Positions 12,449 to 24,999 of a stretch of DNA of 64,000 nucleotides are shown here, in pieces (within the stretch, counting starts at the first letter, position 1; every line of letters begins with the position of its first letter). Origin of the DNA: Climacium dendroides (Eukaryota; Streptophyta; Bryopsida; Hypnales; Climaciaceae); the NCBI GenBank assembly GCA_950106755.1, contig OX467084.1:1302001-1366000 (forward strand), read 5' to 3'. Made by a program: the position numbers and the translations under genes. Under the pieces are notes generated by a model. The model saw nothing but the letters and a program-made list of their open reading frames with translations, was not told where the DNA came from and made no database searches.

Positions 12449-13720
12449 GTCATTGTAAGTGCCCATTTGGTCACTCATGACTCAGGAATTGTTTTTTTTG
12501 GATTTTATTAGTTTTGAGTGTAGTTTTATATATAAAAAGTCCAAAAAAGAGTCAATAACCGGAATGGAGATGTCACATACCAATATGGTAATTGGTCCTA
12601 AATACGGCATTTCCTGCTATTTGCAACCAAATCCTATATGTAGATAGGGTAGAAACCCAGAAATTGTACAAAAAATAACTATGTGTAGTAGAAATTGCCC
12701 AACTTATTTGAACCTGTTTTTTAGTGACAAATCCTAACCAAATTGGTCCGAGGGAACTATGTAAGAACCCTAGTATAGAATCCCAAAGAGAGGTTTCAGT
12801 TTTCCCATTCTATCGGCAAAATAGTAGAAACCCCAATCGTTAGCTTACAGGTGAAGAAGAACTCAAGACGGACCAGAGGAGGGCATCTACAACCTAATTA
12901 CGGTGATTTGAGGTGGGAATCATGCCAGGAGTCCAATGGAACAATCAACTCGCCAAGATTCTCTTTCATATGGAAGATTCCCTATTTATCAGAAGTTAAA
13001 GGAAATAGCAGGATTTGATTCTCCTTCCTTAGATGTGCAAAATGGGAATATGATTTTTCACATACCTTGTGGAATTCCATGAGAGGTTCTATGAAAATTC
13101 TCGGTTTTTTCTTATTTTCAAAAGATTTTTTTCCGAATAGTCAACCGTTGGAAGTAATGATGGGAAATTTCTAAAAATTACCTAGGCTGCGGTAAAATCT
13201 CACTAAAAATTAGAGTAGCTTCTTTTATGTTGATAACAAGCTACAACAAGTTTTGTGGCATTCCAATAGTCAGAATATACAAAACTGGCAAGATCCTCCC
13301 AAATTGGCAAAATTGAAGATTAATCGTGGAGTTGACCGGCGTATTGGAAGCATACGGCATTGGATAGAGGTCAAAGCGGGGTCTTTTCTTACTCCTTTAC
13401 ACCTACTAAAGAGCTTAGGCTAGTTACTTTTCTTAAAAATGTTGATCTCCAAAAGTTGGATTTTTATTCATTTTTGGTCATCCAATTAGCACTAGAAATC
13501 TTTGTGATTTTGACGTAGGAAAAAAAGGAGGGGTTTTTCTTCAGACTAAAAATGGCCTTCTGAAGCCAATGGTGCAATTAGTTTGCAATTTGGAATCTTT
13601 CTCCAAAAGTTAAGAATTTGGATCAGTGTAGAAAGTCAAAATTGAAGAATTTAGATAAAAGACTTAGTAAATAAAATTACCTTATAGGAACTTGACGGGG
13701 GAGTGAGGCCCTTGGAAAAG

Positions 13721-13728
13721 TATATAAG
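13721..13728 (+). promoter_or_regulatory. LTR TATA box (copy 1)
   Basis: TATATAAGGG followed by CTCTCATTTCTCTCTC, a pyrimidine-rich likely start region. The same arrangement is conserved in the other LTR at 45487. Confidence 0.7.
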
Positions 13729-13998
13729 GGCTCTCATTTCTCTCTCAAAACACCCATTTGTTACTAATTGGTGACCATTTTGGCACCAAATACACATTAG
13801 TTCATTTTTGTTGAACTATTAGGCCAATTTTTTGTTTCAAATTGTATATGTGTGTGTTTTCAAGCACTTTTGTTGTTCGTTTTCAAGATTTGAAGGACTT
13901 TAAGGGTCCCTTCAAATCTTGGCTTCATCTTGGTTGTTTTTTGTCATTGAAACTTGGGTTCTCGGTCGTTATTGTTGGATTTTTGGCTTGTACTAGTC

Positions 13999-14053
13999 CT
14001 AGAGAGAAACCCCACTCCGTACCTTGGCGATGCCGCTTTGTGGGGGTCTCTAG
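13999..14053 (+). other. conserved stem-loop in the LTR leader (copy 1)
   Basis: CTAGAGA (13999-14005) pairs with TCTCTAG (14047-14053), and CCCCAC pairs with GTGGGG inside it. The loop contains TACCTTGGCGATGCCGCTT, identical in copy 2. Lies about 270 bp after the TATA box, so it would be in the transcript leader. Confidence 0.6.
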
Positions 14054-14519
14054 AGTTTATGTGGTTATACTAACCATTCGTGTTGCAAAAAGCCTTGTTT
14101 TAAATTGTGTTGTACTAACCCACTGTGTTTAGAGGTTGTACTAACATATGTGTGTGAATTTGTACTAATTTATAGTGGGAGTAGAAGTTTGTTTTAAATT
14201 TTCTTATCCCATTCAAAACGGCGAAGCTTTGTCTTTGAAAAAGTTGGAAATACTAGAATTTAGAGTATTTAGAAATGACGGCGAAGCCTTGAACCTCCCC
14301 CTTCCTTGATCTTTTCTATGTAGTTAAGACCTTTGGCCTTAGTTTGGTCAAATTGTTATTTTTTATTAACCTTTCTTTAGGGCCAAGACCAAGGGTGTAG
14401 TCAAATTGTTAAGAAGAGGGGTCAGTACAAATTGAAGTCCAGAATCTCGTAGTAGAGGTCAAGAGTTTTTCAAAAACATAAAACACAAAGAAATCCGAGC
14501 TAAAATGAGTAAGATATAA

Positions 14520-16110
14520 GCGGATGAAGTTTCAAACACTAATTAGTAATTAAAACTTCATCCATGCATATCTTTTAGTAGGAAAGTCTAAATTACAAGT
14601 GTCTTATAGTTTCGGAGAGCTAGAAACAGGCTCTATCCATCAAAAACAACAAACTTCTAAAAACAGTAATCTGTCAAAATTCTAACCAAGAGTAGGAGCA
14701 TATAGAAGTAGAAATTAGAGGAAGAAGTATGAATTAGCAAGCAAGAAGTAGTATTTAGTTTCCTCCTATCTCACCACTCTTTCTCTCTTTTAGCTTAGAC
14801 TAAGTGGAGTTCAAAAATTCAATAGAATTGGTACTTGTGAGGATTTGCAAAAAATATTGAAATTATTATAGTTGAAGTTGGAGAAGGAAGAGAGATCAAA
14901 AATATCTAGAACAACCAATTAGAATTGAGATAAGGAAGGAGAGAAGATTGATCAAGTGAATGTAGTCAAATTACGTATTTTTATTGAAATACGCAAAATA
15001 AGTGAAGGAAAGAGGAGGAGAAGAAATAATTGAATAGGATAGAATAGAATATAGGAAAAGAAAAGAAGAAGAGATAAAGAGAAGGGAAGGAAGAAGTTGA
15101 GAGAATTAGAACTTAGATTTGTATTTAGCACCCTCTTTTAAGCCGTGGGCAAAAATACCAAACGGTTTTGGAAGATGGTGGATGATGGAGTGTTCCAAGA
15201 TGCCTACAATTACCTCAACAACGAACCCAAATTTGAAGTAAAAAATCAATTTCTTCCCTTCCTTTTGAATTATTGAAAATAGGATAAAATATCATAGGGC
15301 CGAATTACAAATAGGATTCAGAGTATCAACACAAAAATTTTAATTAAAGATAATCAGATTAGATGGTAGATCTTGCTTGGAGGTTTCCAAAAACATCTCA
15401 CACTTAGAATTCTGACTTAAAACAAGAAAGTTATGAGCGGATGAAGTTTAGAGTCTAAATTGGATGAAATTTAGATAGAACCAAATTTTTTGGAACAAGT
15501 CAATTTAGTTAGAAGAAGGATATTATGTAGCACCCAAAACCAAAAGAAAAACTCAATTCCAAATTGTAAATTAGAAGATGTTAGTGGATGAAGTTTAAAG
15601 AACCAATTAGTGGTCAAAACTTCATCCATCAATAACTTATAGTAGAATAGTCCAATTCACAAGTATGAACCCAATCTGAAATCCTAGAATGAAGAAATAC
15701 GAGGAAAAGATGCAAAATTTCTAAAATTAATAAATTGATAGAAGTTAGACAAGAGCTAAAAGAACAAGGAAGACAAATCTAGAACTTTGAAGTTAGATTA
15801 GAATGATAATTTAGAATAACATGCTTGTAGAGAAGGATAATCAGAACCCATAGGAACTTCAAACCCCCCAAAAGACTAAAAAACTCAATGAGATATGAAA
15901 GGATGAAGTTATAGGCCAAGTTTGGATGAAACTTAGATAAAATTGCCCAAATTAGACCAAACTTTAGACGTAAGTAGAGAAAGGTACTTTAAGTACATCC
16001 TAAAAATTTCGAAGTCTTTTGAATTAGGAATCCAACCAACAATTGTGGATGAAGTTTTGAAAGACCATTTAGTGGTCAAACTTCATCCACCTATATCTTT
16101 TGATAGGAAT
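14520..16110. repeat. diverged ~455 bp tandem units with GGATGAAG hairpins in the LTR
   Basis: GGATGAAGTTT followed 20-25 bases later by AAACTTCATCC occurs near 14522, 15588 and 16043. Partial versions occur near 15435 and 15900, spaced about 455-465 bp. The arms pair as a hairpin. The sister LTR has the hairpins near 46611 and 47670 only, that is, one unit fewer. Confidence 0.65.
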
Positions 16111-16599
16111 GAATGATTCAAGAGATTTTTATAGTTTTGGAAAGGGGAATTAGCCCTTTACAAGATGGAATGCTTAGTTGATGTCTGACTCATCTTTCAT
16201 GGAATAACTATAGTGGTTCATTAGAATTAGAAATTACCAAACAATTAATAGTATAAAACTTGTTTTGATTGGGATTTCACATACTTGAAACATACTTAGG
16301 AATTGAAAAAGATTCATTGCTTGGAAGGTACAATGCACTGACGTTAGAACACCCATAGGATAGGACTGATTAAAAGAACCTGGTTGTGTTTGCTGATTTA
16401 CCAAGGGTGGGTAAATAAGCGCTCACAGTCATTGACCAATAAATGGCTGCAATGTTGTTTATGAATGAAAGTGATTTGGTAAAAGATGCTACAATTGTTG
16501 TGCAAACAAACTATAGAGAGCATTAGGTAGAAGCCACCGAAAGCTCACACTTTGAATGAAGATGATTATGATCTATACATTAAGATAGGCTATTTGTTT

Positions 16600-17330
16600 T
16601 GTTTATTTGTCACGTTGAGATCTCCTGGGCCGTGCATCCCCGGTTGTGTACTTGGTACCATTGGAAAGCCCTCGGCGAGGACGGGTGCATAGGCTTGGTT
16701 TCATGGCATTTTGACCTTAATGAGAAAGTTATACATTTTGAGTTGTTTTTTGTTCTAAAAAATTAGAAAATTAGTTTTACTTTTGTTTTAATTGTAGCAA
16801 TCTTGGTATCAATGAGAAAGTTATGCATTTTGAGTTGTTTTTTGTTCTAAAAAATTAGAAAATTAGTTTTACTTTTGTTTTAATTGTAGCAATCTTGGTA
16901 TCAATGAGAAAGTTATGCATTTTGAGTTGTTTTTGGTTCTAAAAAAATTAGAAAATTAGTTTTACTTTTGTTTTAATTGTAGCAATCTTGGTATCGTCAA
17001 AAAGCCCTCAGCGAGGAAGGGTGCATTGGCTTGGTTTCATAGTGTTCCTACTCACGGTGTGAAAGTTATTGAATTTTGAAGTATTCTTATGAACTAAATA
17101 ATTAGAAAATTAGTTTTACTTTTGTTTTGACTGTGGCAATGGCACATGGCACTTTTTCTTATATTTTGGATACAATCTTGGTACCATTGGAAAGCCCTCA
17201 ACAAAAAGGGTGCACTGGCTTGGTTTTGTGGCATTCAGATGTACGATGTGAAAGTTATACATTTTTGAGTTATTTTTTGGTTCTAAAAAATTAGAAAATT
17301 AGTTTTACTTTTGTTTCGACTGTGGCAACA
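16600..17330. repeat. tandem repeat region beside the P450 3' end
   Basis: A 92-bp unit (TGAGAAAGTTAT..., starting 16721, 16813, 16905) is repeated almost exactly. Around it a longer motif, GGAAAGCCCTC...GGTGCA.TGGCTTGGTTT, recurs near 16665, 16995 and 17188. No coding capacity. Confidence 0.8.
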
Positions 17331-17436
17331 GCACAGGGCACACTAGTACATGTGATTTTAACAAAAAGAACGCCAATCCCCCTTAAAAAAAACAAAAACA
17401 AAAAAACAAGCAACACACACATGTGTGAGAGAAGAG

Positions 17437-20400
17437 CTACAAATATAAGTGCCGCGGCAACCGCGGTCGGGCTATGACTCGCAACGGCGACGCCATGGGC
17501 GTGGTGATCCCGACATCCTCCGTCATATCCAAATCCACACCCTCCGGCAACTCCCACTCAAATCCTTGCACCAAGCTCGCCACAAACAAGCCCACCTGCA
17601 ATACGCCCATACTCGCCGCCGGACAAATCCTCCGCCCCGTCCCGAACGGCAACAACTCCTCACACTGTCCAAACACATCCACCTGCCTCCCTACGAATCG
17701 CTCATGGCCCTCCAGGAACCGCTCCGGAAGGAAACACTCCGGATCTTCCCACACACGGGCGTCACGACCGATCGCGTACACGTTCACAAAGAGACGGGTT
17801 CCGGAGGGCACGACGTACCCAGCTACATTACAAGCTTGGGTGGACTCCCGGGGAACCAAGAGAGGGACAGGGGGGTGCAACCGAAAAGTCTCTTTCACAA
17901 CGGCATCCAAGTATTTCAAATTGGGCAGGTCGGACTCCGAAACTTTGCGCTCCCGGCCCACCACTGTGTCGAACTCGGTGCGCAGGTTCGCCATGATCTC
18001 GGGGTCTTTCAAGAGGTGCGCCATCATCCATTCCATGACGACCAGCTGCGTGTCGGTGCCGCCAGCGAATGCGTCCTGGAGCAATGGGCACATGGGATCC
18101 ATCAGTTTTGATTGACTTCGTCGTTGGGAGGCTCAGAGATGAATTTGAAAGTGTGAGTGTTCTAAGGGGGAAGATTAGGGTTGCATGAATGTTGAGTGAG
18201 AGTCTAAAGTAGGGGCTCCATTCACTATACAGTACATTGGATTCTCCGGCATTGACCATACAGGTGAACTTTGATTTGTGGTAAGTGTGTCAACACTCAA
18301 TGTACAGACATTTAGATATTTTAATTTGATTTTTAGCTTGACACAGACTAAATGTGCAAAATTCTAGTGCAAAATTCTAGATGAAACAAGTCTCTTAGAT
18401 TGTTGTAGAGATGGCTCAAAGTTCACTTGTATGGTCAATGGAACCTCTCCTTGCTTTATGGTGAATGGACATTATTTGTTGAAGTGAATTGAATGATATA
18501 TTAGACAGAATAACGGATCTCGTTGGTTGTGACTTCCTCTGACGGGCTTAACAGCCATTTGGTGTTGACGATTGATGCGAATCCATTGCAATCAGTATTT
18601 TGTCGTAGGGTTGTGATTTGCGTGTGCGTTTCTGGTGGAGCTTCCAATTTTTCATATTAGGGATGCAGCGTCGTTTAGGGTTACTGGAGAAGAATATAAT
18701 AGACAGACTTGAGCTACACTTTTTAGAATATTAATTGAATCGTGAAATCATTAACTAGGGTTTTAGGTTTAAGTGGATGCATGTCAGAAGGGTTATTTAA
18801 TAACCAAGGAGAATTCTCTACTGGAGTGTTGCGAATTCTTACCCAGACCACGCCTCTGATATTGCCCTCCGTCACGGGAACATCCCCTCCTTTCTCTTGT
18901 TGAGTAAGCAGAGCATCTACCAAGTCCACGTCCACATACGATTCTCCCATTTCTTTTCTCTGCGACCGTCGTTCGCTCAAAATTTTGGTGAGGATGTTTT
19001 GAAACCGAGGGTACAAGATTTTGGTGCGCTTCTCGAAGCCCCCCAGATCAAACCATTTCAAGAAAGGAAAGCAATCGGCTGGAAAGATACTCCCCACCAG
19101 GTGCAACATCTCTTCCATCACGTACTTGAACTCTTTGGCCTCCTCACTGTCCTCTTCCTCGTCCGAAAAGTATTGCTTACTCAGAAGCATTTGCGAGGTA
19201 ATATTTGTGGTTAGAACCCACAGCTTCGCTTTCACTCCGAAAGGGCGATTGGGATGCTTGGTGCACTGCTCGAAGATAGATTTCAGAGTGCGATTCAGCC
19301 CTTGCGTTCGCACTGGTTGCCATTTCTGAAGACGCGTGGGAGACAGTATTTCCATGGTGAATATTTTCCGAAGGTTTCGCCAGGACGGGTTCATGGATTG
19401 GAAAGAGATACCTGGACTTTTCAAGAAGAGACGAATGAAGTTAAAACATCTGGCACACATGACCGACTCATAGCCAACTAAACATTGAAATGCGTCCATG
19501 CTGTCGACAGATAAACCCTAAATTCTCAACAGATGTGCCCGCACTCCAATCCATTCGAACGTTGCATCACCAGCGCTAGATACTCCCATCAAATGCAATT
19601 CTCAAGAAGGCCCCGAGTCTATGCAAGCTCTCCCTACACTAAACAGCAAGATCTACCTTACAACTCAGGTGGCTGAACAACATTGTCTCTCCAAAAGCTT
19701 TCTAGTGCGGGAATTTGTCAAGAAACGGCGTACGTATTCTTATAAGACATGAATATTTGGGCAAAAATTGCTACCAAAATTAAAATTTTACAGGAGACGA
19801 TTCGTTTCTGTTTCGGGGAGGATGATAAACCTACAACTAATGTACTCTAGCATCTCACAAAATGCCGAGAATGACTGAGCGTGGTACCTTGTTTGTTCGT
19901 AACGAGGAGATCCAGGACAATGAGCTTCGGGCGCTCTGAGAATGTCAGATCGTGGTTTCTGAAGACCTCCTTGGCATGCTCTGGAGATGAAATGATAAGC
20001 GAGTCTTGGGATCCAAGCTTCAGGTACATCACAGGGCCATACTTTTGCGAAAGCTCTGCCATAGATTCATGCGCACGGGGTCCCAGAAGGTGAAGGTGTC
20101 CAAGTAAAGGAATTCCGCGAGGGGATGGTGGCAGTTTTCTAACAAAGTAAGAATTTGTTATGAATTTTTGAAGCGTGCAATCCAATTGGCATAAAACAGT
20201 CTTTAGACTACCCCAAAACCAACAAAAAGTGTACCCATAATGGTCATCTTACTCACCTACAGCAAGTCACAATATTTCCTAACATGGCCACAACATAAGG
20301 CCTAAAAAAAGTCACTTCTTGATTGATGAATTTACACTCAAAAGGTGACAGTTCCTATTGCAATCACTAATCACTCCATGACCGTCACCACAAAATAATG

Positions 20401-21066
20401 ATTGTGGCCACTAACTCAACCTAATGTAGCCAAAATCTCATTTACTGAGAAAAAAAAAGTCTATCATGGGTTGATGCAAGACTTTAAAGAGTCATTCCTT
20501 AGGTGTCTGTGATGGGTCTTTTACATGTCATAGGAGCTGCACTTGAGCTAAGTGGATTCAGAACTACTTATGCTCTCATTATATCCGGTGTCAATTGTAA
20601 CAGTTTTATTACTCTGTGATTGCAGTTTAAACAGTTTGAAGGTCACTCAGTTTAAACAAGAATCTCTTTCATTTACACAGTTACAATATTACGATGATCA
20701 CCCTGATTACCACAACACAAATTTGAAGGCCGCGAGGAAAGCTGGGATATGAGAACATCCCAACAACATGAACTATAATCTAACTGAGAAGCAACTGCCT
20801 CGAACGAACACACACAATGAACAATCAATGGTTTGAACACCACAATGAACAATCAATACCAACCTGCCAGACACCCATTTGCGCAGCATGAGCGCTGGTA
20901 TAACGGAGAGCACCACAATCAACACCAGCGTCCAGTTCAATCCCAGCTTGGACTTTTCCAATTCCACGCGCGTATAGTCCAGCAATATCCCTGCGTTTGA
21001 TCTCAAGGTGCTCATCCGTGGATTGTCCCGCAGGAACGACATGAAGCTGTTGAGGAACGGTGCCAT
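17437..21066 (-). CDS. cytochrome P450, A-type (CYP71 clan)
   Basis: Four exons: 21066-20864, 20138-19888, 19411-18843 and 18075-17437, all GT-AG and in phase, giving 553 residues without a lesion. The ATG at 21066 opens a 68-residue exon with one membrane anchor (about 43-61), then the hinge KLPPSPRGIPLLG. Further motifs are WRNLRKIF (C helix), AGGTDTQ (I helix, oxygen activation, about 345-351), KETFR (ExxR, about 402-406), PERF (about 458-461) and the haem loop FGTGRRICP with Cys at about 492. It should be an ER-anchored monooxygenase taking electrons from P450 reductase. The substrate cannot be told, and I do not assign a CYP family. The N-terminus before the anchor is about 20 residues longer than usual. 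Confidence 0.93.
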
Positions 21067-21277
21067 GCCGGTGTCAGTGGATACCAATCGAATTTAATTC
21101 CAAGCTACGTTACAAGTCAAGACGACCTCTCAAACTTCTTCATCCCACAAGACTCCCACGAGCTCGCGAACCCCGAATTCATCCTAACCCTGTTGCGCTC
21201 GCCAATTTCAGGTTTATCACCCAGGCTCATACCACTGCCGAAGCAAATGCAACCCAACAAAATGGTAATAACACTCT

Positions 21278-21355
21278 GAGCGGTGCAAGTCATCAAGAGA
21301 AAGTGTAACCCATAACGTACCCATACCCTGATTCTCTTGATGACTCGCACCGCTC
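21278..21355. repeat. inverted repeat, 23-24 bp arms
   Basis: GAGCGGTGCAAGTCATCAAG (21278) pairs with CTTGATGACTCGCACCGCTC (21336-21355) with one mismatch; the spacer is about 30 bp. It lies about 210 bp upstream of the P450 start codon, so it could fold in the promoter or 5' UTR. Confidence 0.75.
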
Positions 21356-21643
21356 CTGAATCCTGAAAAAACGATACCGCTCCTGAATCTTTGTACCAGG
21401 AATGATTCTCACGTCATATGCGCAAGCAACCTCCAGTCACCTTTGTCCCATCAGAATGAATTTCGAATCTCATCGGAATCAAATCAAAAGAGTTGCCTGG
21501 ATCTGCGGTGTCCATGCGAACCAAAGAAGCACCTGCAGATTGGTGAAGCCTCTTCAGGCCTCCTTGCAGCCAGATATTGTAGCCAGATTCTCCGGAAAGC
21601 CACACACGCGAAAGGAGTGAGAGCACTTAAATAAATTGGATTA

Positions 21644-22033
21644 TAGTAGCCGACCCATTTCCAACCATCACCCCATTTCGAATCTATAGGCTACTTTCTT
21701 TCCATGAAGTTGTGCTTTCTTTCTGTGAAGTTATGGTGAAGTTCGAGGAGCAGTTGTGGTGCATTATGATTGGCTGTAAGGCTATCAATATTGCAACCAG
21801 CCCCTTGGTCGATTTTGCAATCAGCTTAAGGTCAGAAATTGAAAGGTCTATACAGGTCAAAGAGAATCTTTCACTAAAAAATTCATAATAATTGTATTCT
21901 GTATGATAAAATTTTGGAAAAATACACAATCCTTCCAAACTCTATTTCAGTACATGGGAAAAATTCCGCACTCAGAAAACCTGCGCTCCAAATATGGCTG
22001 ATTGCTAAAGTGGTTGGAAATGGGTCCGCTACC
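21644..22033. mobile_element. MITE-like element, ~390 bp, 23-bp terminal inverted repeats
   Basis: GTAGCCGACCCATTTCCAAC at 21646 pairs with the complement of the segment ending at 22032 (GTTGGAAATGGGTCCGCTAC), one mismatch. TTA flanks both ends (21641-21643 and 22034-22036), which would fit a PIF/Harbinger-type 3-bp duplication. No transposase frame is present. Confidence 0.65.
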
Positions 22034-22559
22034 TTAGTTCCTGGGACGGGCAGGAATACCGCATGTGATCATGTGGGAGCAAACTCTCTTTAGAAATGGT
22101 AAACTTTGCCTAAGATCTTCGGCAAGAATTTCATCCCGGCTTGGACCATTTCCACTCACGCACTTTAGTTGCGGCTAAGTAGCCGGCTGCTTCGAGTGTT
22201 TCTTCATTCAGTTTTCAACCTTTCATCTAGTTTCAGTGAGCCAGCTTCGGAACAAAATCATGAATTGCCACTCTGGCTCATTTATATTTAAGAAAAATAT
22301 GTAGAAAAATCCCTGTGGAAACAGTACTGAAATCATGGGCTGAAGATACCTTGAAGGAGCGGCTGCAAGCTCCGGATATGCGGCGTTCAACATGGCGAAT
22401 CACACAACGTCAGCGTCAACATGCCGTGGCTTCTGACGTCTCCGGCTTTGCCGCCTCCGGTAAAACTCACGCAAGAATCTCCGAGTCAAATCTTCGTTTT
22501 GGCAATTTGGAGCATCACCACCAGTGAGTTCCGTATCCTTAAAGCTTTAGGGAGAGGAC

Positions 22560-23020
22560 CTCATATGCAAATAGAGATACAGAAATTTCACCACACCAAC
22601 TTTTATCCAAAACCTATATTTCTAAAATATACAAATTTCTATAAAACTCTTCTCCAGTTCTGTATTCAAAGGCTCATATTGAGAATTCGCGAGATCTCAT
22701 CCCTATTTGATGTTTCAAGCTCAATAAATAGATAGAGAAATAGAAGAGTTGGTGGAGATGCTTTAAGGTAGTTGTACCCCAAACCGCCTCTTTTTCTGGT
22801 TGGACCAAGGTAGAATTCTAATTTATTTTTCAATGAGTCTATTAGCAACCTCAAGAGAAGTCCAACCCAAGTTGTTTCATAATTTTTCAACACCCTAGTA
22901 ATATTTTGTGAATTTTCAAAGTTGAAAGGATAGGATACTATCTACCTTCTTACACCGCTAAAATTATTTTTAAACGGATATTGTTGAAGCAAAAGATGCT
23001 TCAACCCCCATTAATCCCTA
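22560..23020. other. AT-rich intergenic DNA, no gene seen
   Basis: No open frame with recognisable content; the sequence leads into the inverted-repeat element that follows. Confidence 0.4.
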
Positions 23021-23261
23021 TTTAACTAATTATGGACAAATTCATAGTTAGAAAATAACATTGCATTTGCATATATGATAATATATGATATATAGATATA
23101 ATCCAATTGTAGACTTTTGAGTTAAAAATGGATCAAAATCATCATTTGGTGTCAAACCAAAAAACTTTAAGAAAAGATAGACAAGTATTGGTTGCCAACC
23201 AATACATTTTCAATCCCAAACACTATCTATAATTTGTGGATTTGTCCATAATTAGTTAAAT
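23021..23261. mobile_element. small inverted-repeat element, ~240 bp
   Basis: TTTAACTAATTATGGACAAA (23021-23040) is matched in reverse complement by TTTGTCCATAATTAGTTAAA (23241-23260). No clear target-site duplication; called MITE-like from the structure only. Confidence 0.5.
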
Positions 23262-23829
23262 AAGAGCTCTTAAGGCTAGTTCCCACCTGATGTTACAAAT
23301 TAAAATTATGGTCAATACTAGAAGGAAAATTGAGTGGTTGTTTGCACTGCCATGCATTAAAAAACGCCGATCTTACATGGACGCTTATGTGGCATTGTCA
23401 AAGAGTAGTGGTTTTCAAAATAGCGGTGGTTCCAATTTTTAAATTAGAAGTAGTAATGGTGGACTTTCAGTAGGACCTCAATCTTCCAATTCTTATAATG
23501 AGCTATACTAGTGTAAGTCCTTAGAAAGAAAAAGTACTTGGAGGTTGGGCTAGTCTAGGACCAAAAAGTGTAACCCTAAAACGTGGAGCCTGTGCTACAC
23601 AACTCCTTGGGACCAAGAAGTATGGTATATGTGGAGGCCGCCCTACACTTCTTGGTACCAAACTTCTTCTATTTCCATCCCTAAATCTTCTCAATGAACA
23701 TTTTGGCCCTAATATTCTAATTTCCATCATTTCTATGGAAAAATCTCTTGATGATCGGACTATACTTGATATTAAGAATCTTCTATTTCTAACGGTAGAT
23801 CTTTTGTTGAACATTGTTGATGCTTTGAT

Positions 23830-24980
23830 TTTTTATGTTATTTAGTAACGGATAGCTAGTTGGCTCTGTAAGAGTCTATAGGGGTTGGTTGTAGGAATAG
23901 TGTAGCCGAAATGGCCATATATTGGCCATTGGGGGGCTAAGGTAGTGTTTTAAGACTATAAGAGGTGTGAACAGAGCTATTTTGGGGCACCTTTGGGGGG
24001 GTTGTAACCCTAGGCCCTTTGCTTCTCATTTTCTTCAAGTCTTGTGTGTGAAGGTTTCGTGAAGTTTAGGGGGGTTGTTGAGAAGAACTTGGAAGAAGCC
24101 CTTGATTGACTGTAAGGATCCATATCCAATTCGTTTCGTTCAATTCTGAGGAAGATTGAAGAAAGTATTTGAGTTTTAGTGAAATTGCCAAAACCCCATG
24201 TGTGTTGGACAAACTAGCATTAGTGCTGATTTGGTGTTTGGGGGCCATTTAGATGGTTGATTAGTGTTAGAAAAATTACTAATAGTGTAAACTATCCAAA
24301 CATTTCAAAATTGCCAAATATTGAGAAAGTTATGGCGTTTTGAAATTTTGCATTGGGGTTTGTTTTTGGAGGTGTTTTTATGAGGATTGTTGATGTTTTT
24401 CAAGCGTTGATAGCTTGGAAAAATGAGAGAGATGAAGATCAGTTGACTTTGGAAAGTTACCAGACTAGTTACCAGACTAGTTACTAGAGTAACTTTAAAT
24501 ATTACTGGACTAATTATCAGAGTAATTTTGGAAGTTATTGGGGTAGTTACTAGGATAATTTTGAAAATGACCTAAATAGTTACTGCAATAATTTTAGAGT
24601 TATTTGGAAAAATTACCACAAGTGTTAAAAAAATTGTGGTAATTGTCTACTATAATAGTAGAGATTGATTTTAGTTTGAAAGATGTAGATGGAGTTTAGT
24701 TAGAAAGGTTTAGAGGGCTTGTAGTTAATTGCTTGTAATTATGATACTCTGGCCTATTTTGGAGGCTTCATTTATGCTTTGTAAACTATTGTTGCTGCGA
24801 GTGGCGTGGGTCACACCATTGCTCAGCTCCATTTCTTGTCGTGGTGACAAAGTGGGATTGATGACCCACATGGTCGAGACTTGCTCTATTCTTGCGGTGA
24901 AGTTGGGTTGATGACCAGCAGACCGTAAGTTTGAGGTTTAGGATCCATTTCACCAACGGTATTTCGTGTGTCGCAGTACA
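23830..24980 (+). mobile_element. LTR/leader-like repeat DNA
   Basis: Non-coding, with features usual in LTR and leader DNA: a run of short near-repeats of AGTTAC.AGACTAGT (24455-24610), G-rich stretches near 23930-24010 and a GT-rich 3' portion. No matching second LTR and no target duplication found. Low-confidence assignment by character only. Confidence 0.25.
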
Positions 24981-24999
24981 AGGTAAGTAAATTCCCCGT

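Larger units (their letters stand above)
12454..16427 (+). mobile_element. solo LTR (copy 1), 3974 bp, with GTCAT target-site duplication
   Basis: Begins TGTAAGTGCCC and ends GCTCACA, so it has TG...CA termini. It is flanked by the same five bases, GTCAT, at 12449-12453 and 16428-16432. A second copy in the same orientation lies at 44226-48049 with its own, different duplication. It holds no gag or pol reading frame; the one open frame over 90 codons (13842-14132) covers the leader hairpin region and resembles nothing known. A TATA box lies at 13721, so U3 is about 1.3 kb and R/U5 about 2.7 kb. The 3' third holds diverged ~455 bp tandem units. The family is unknown; by size and 5-bp duplication it is an LTR retrotransposon, probably Ty3/gypsy-like. 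Confidence 0.88.

Noticed and set aside
13842..14132. A 96-codon open frame in the first LTR as a gene
   Set aside because: Not conserved as an open frame in the second LTR, and it overlaps the conserved RNA hairpin.
17449..18115. Long plus-strand frames opposite the last P450 exon
   Set aside because: The minus strand carries the complete P450 motifs; the plus frames are composition shadows.
23521..23814. A 97-codon minus-strand frame as a gene
   Set aside because: Arg/Ser/Pro-rich translation with no domain; overlaps a short inverted repeat around CTTGGTACC; likely chance.
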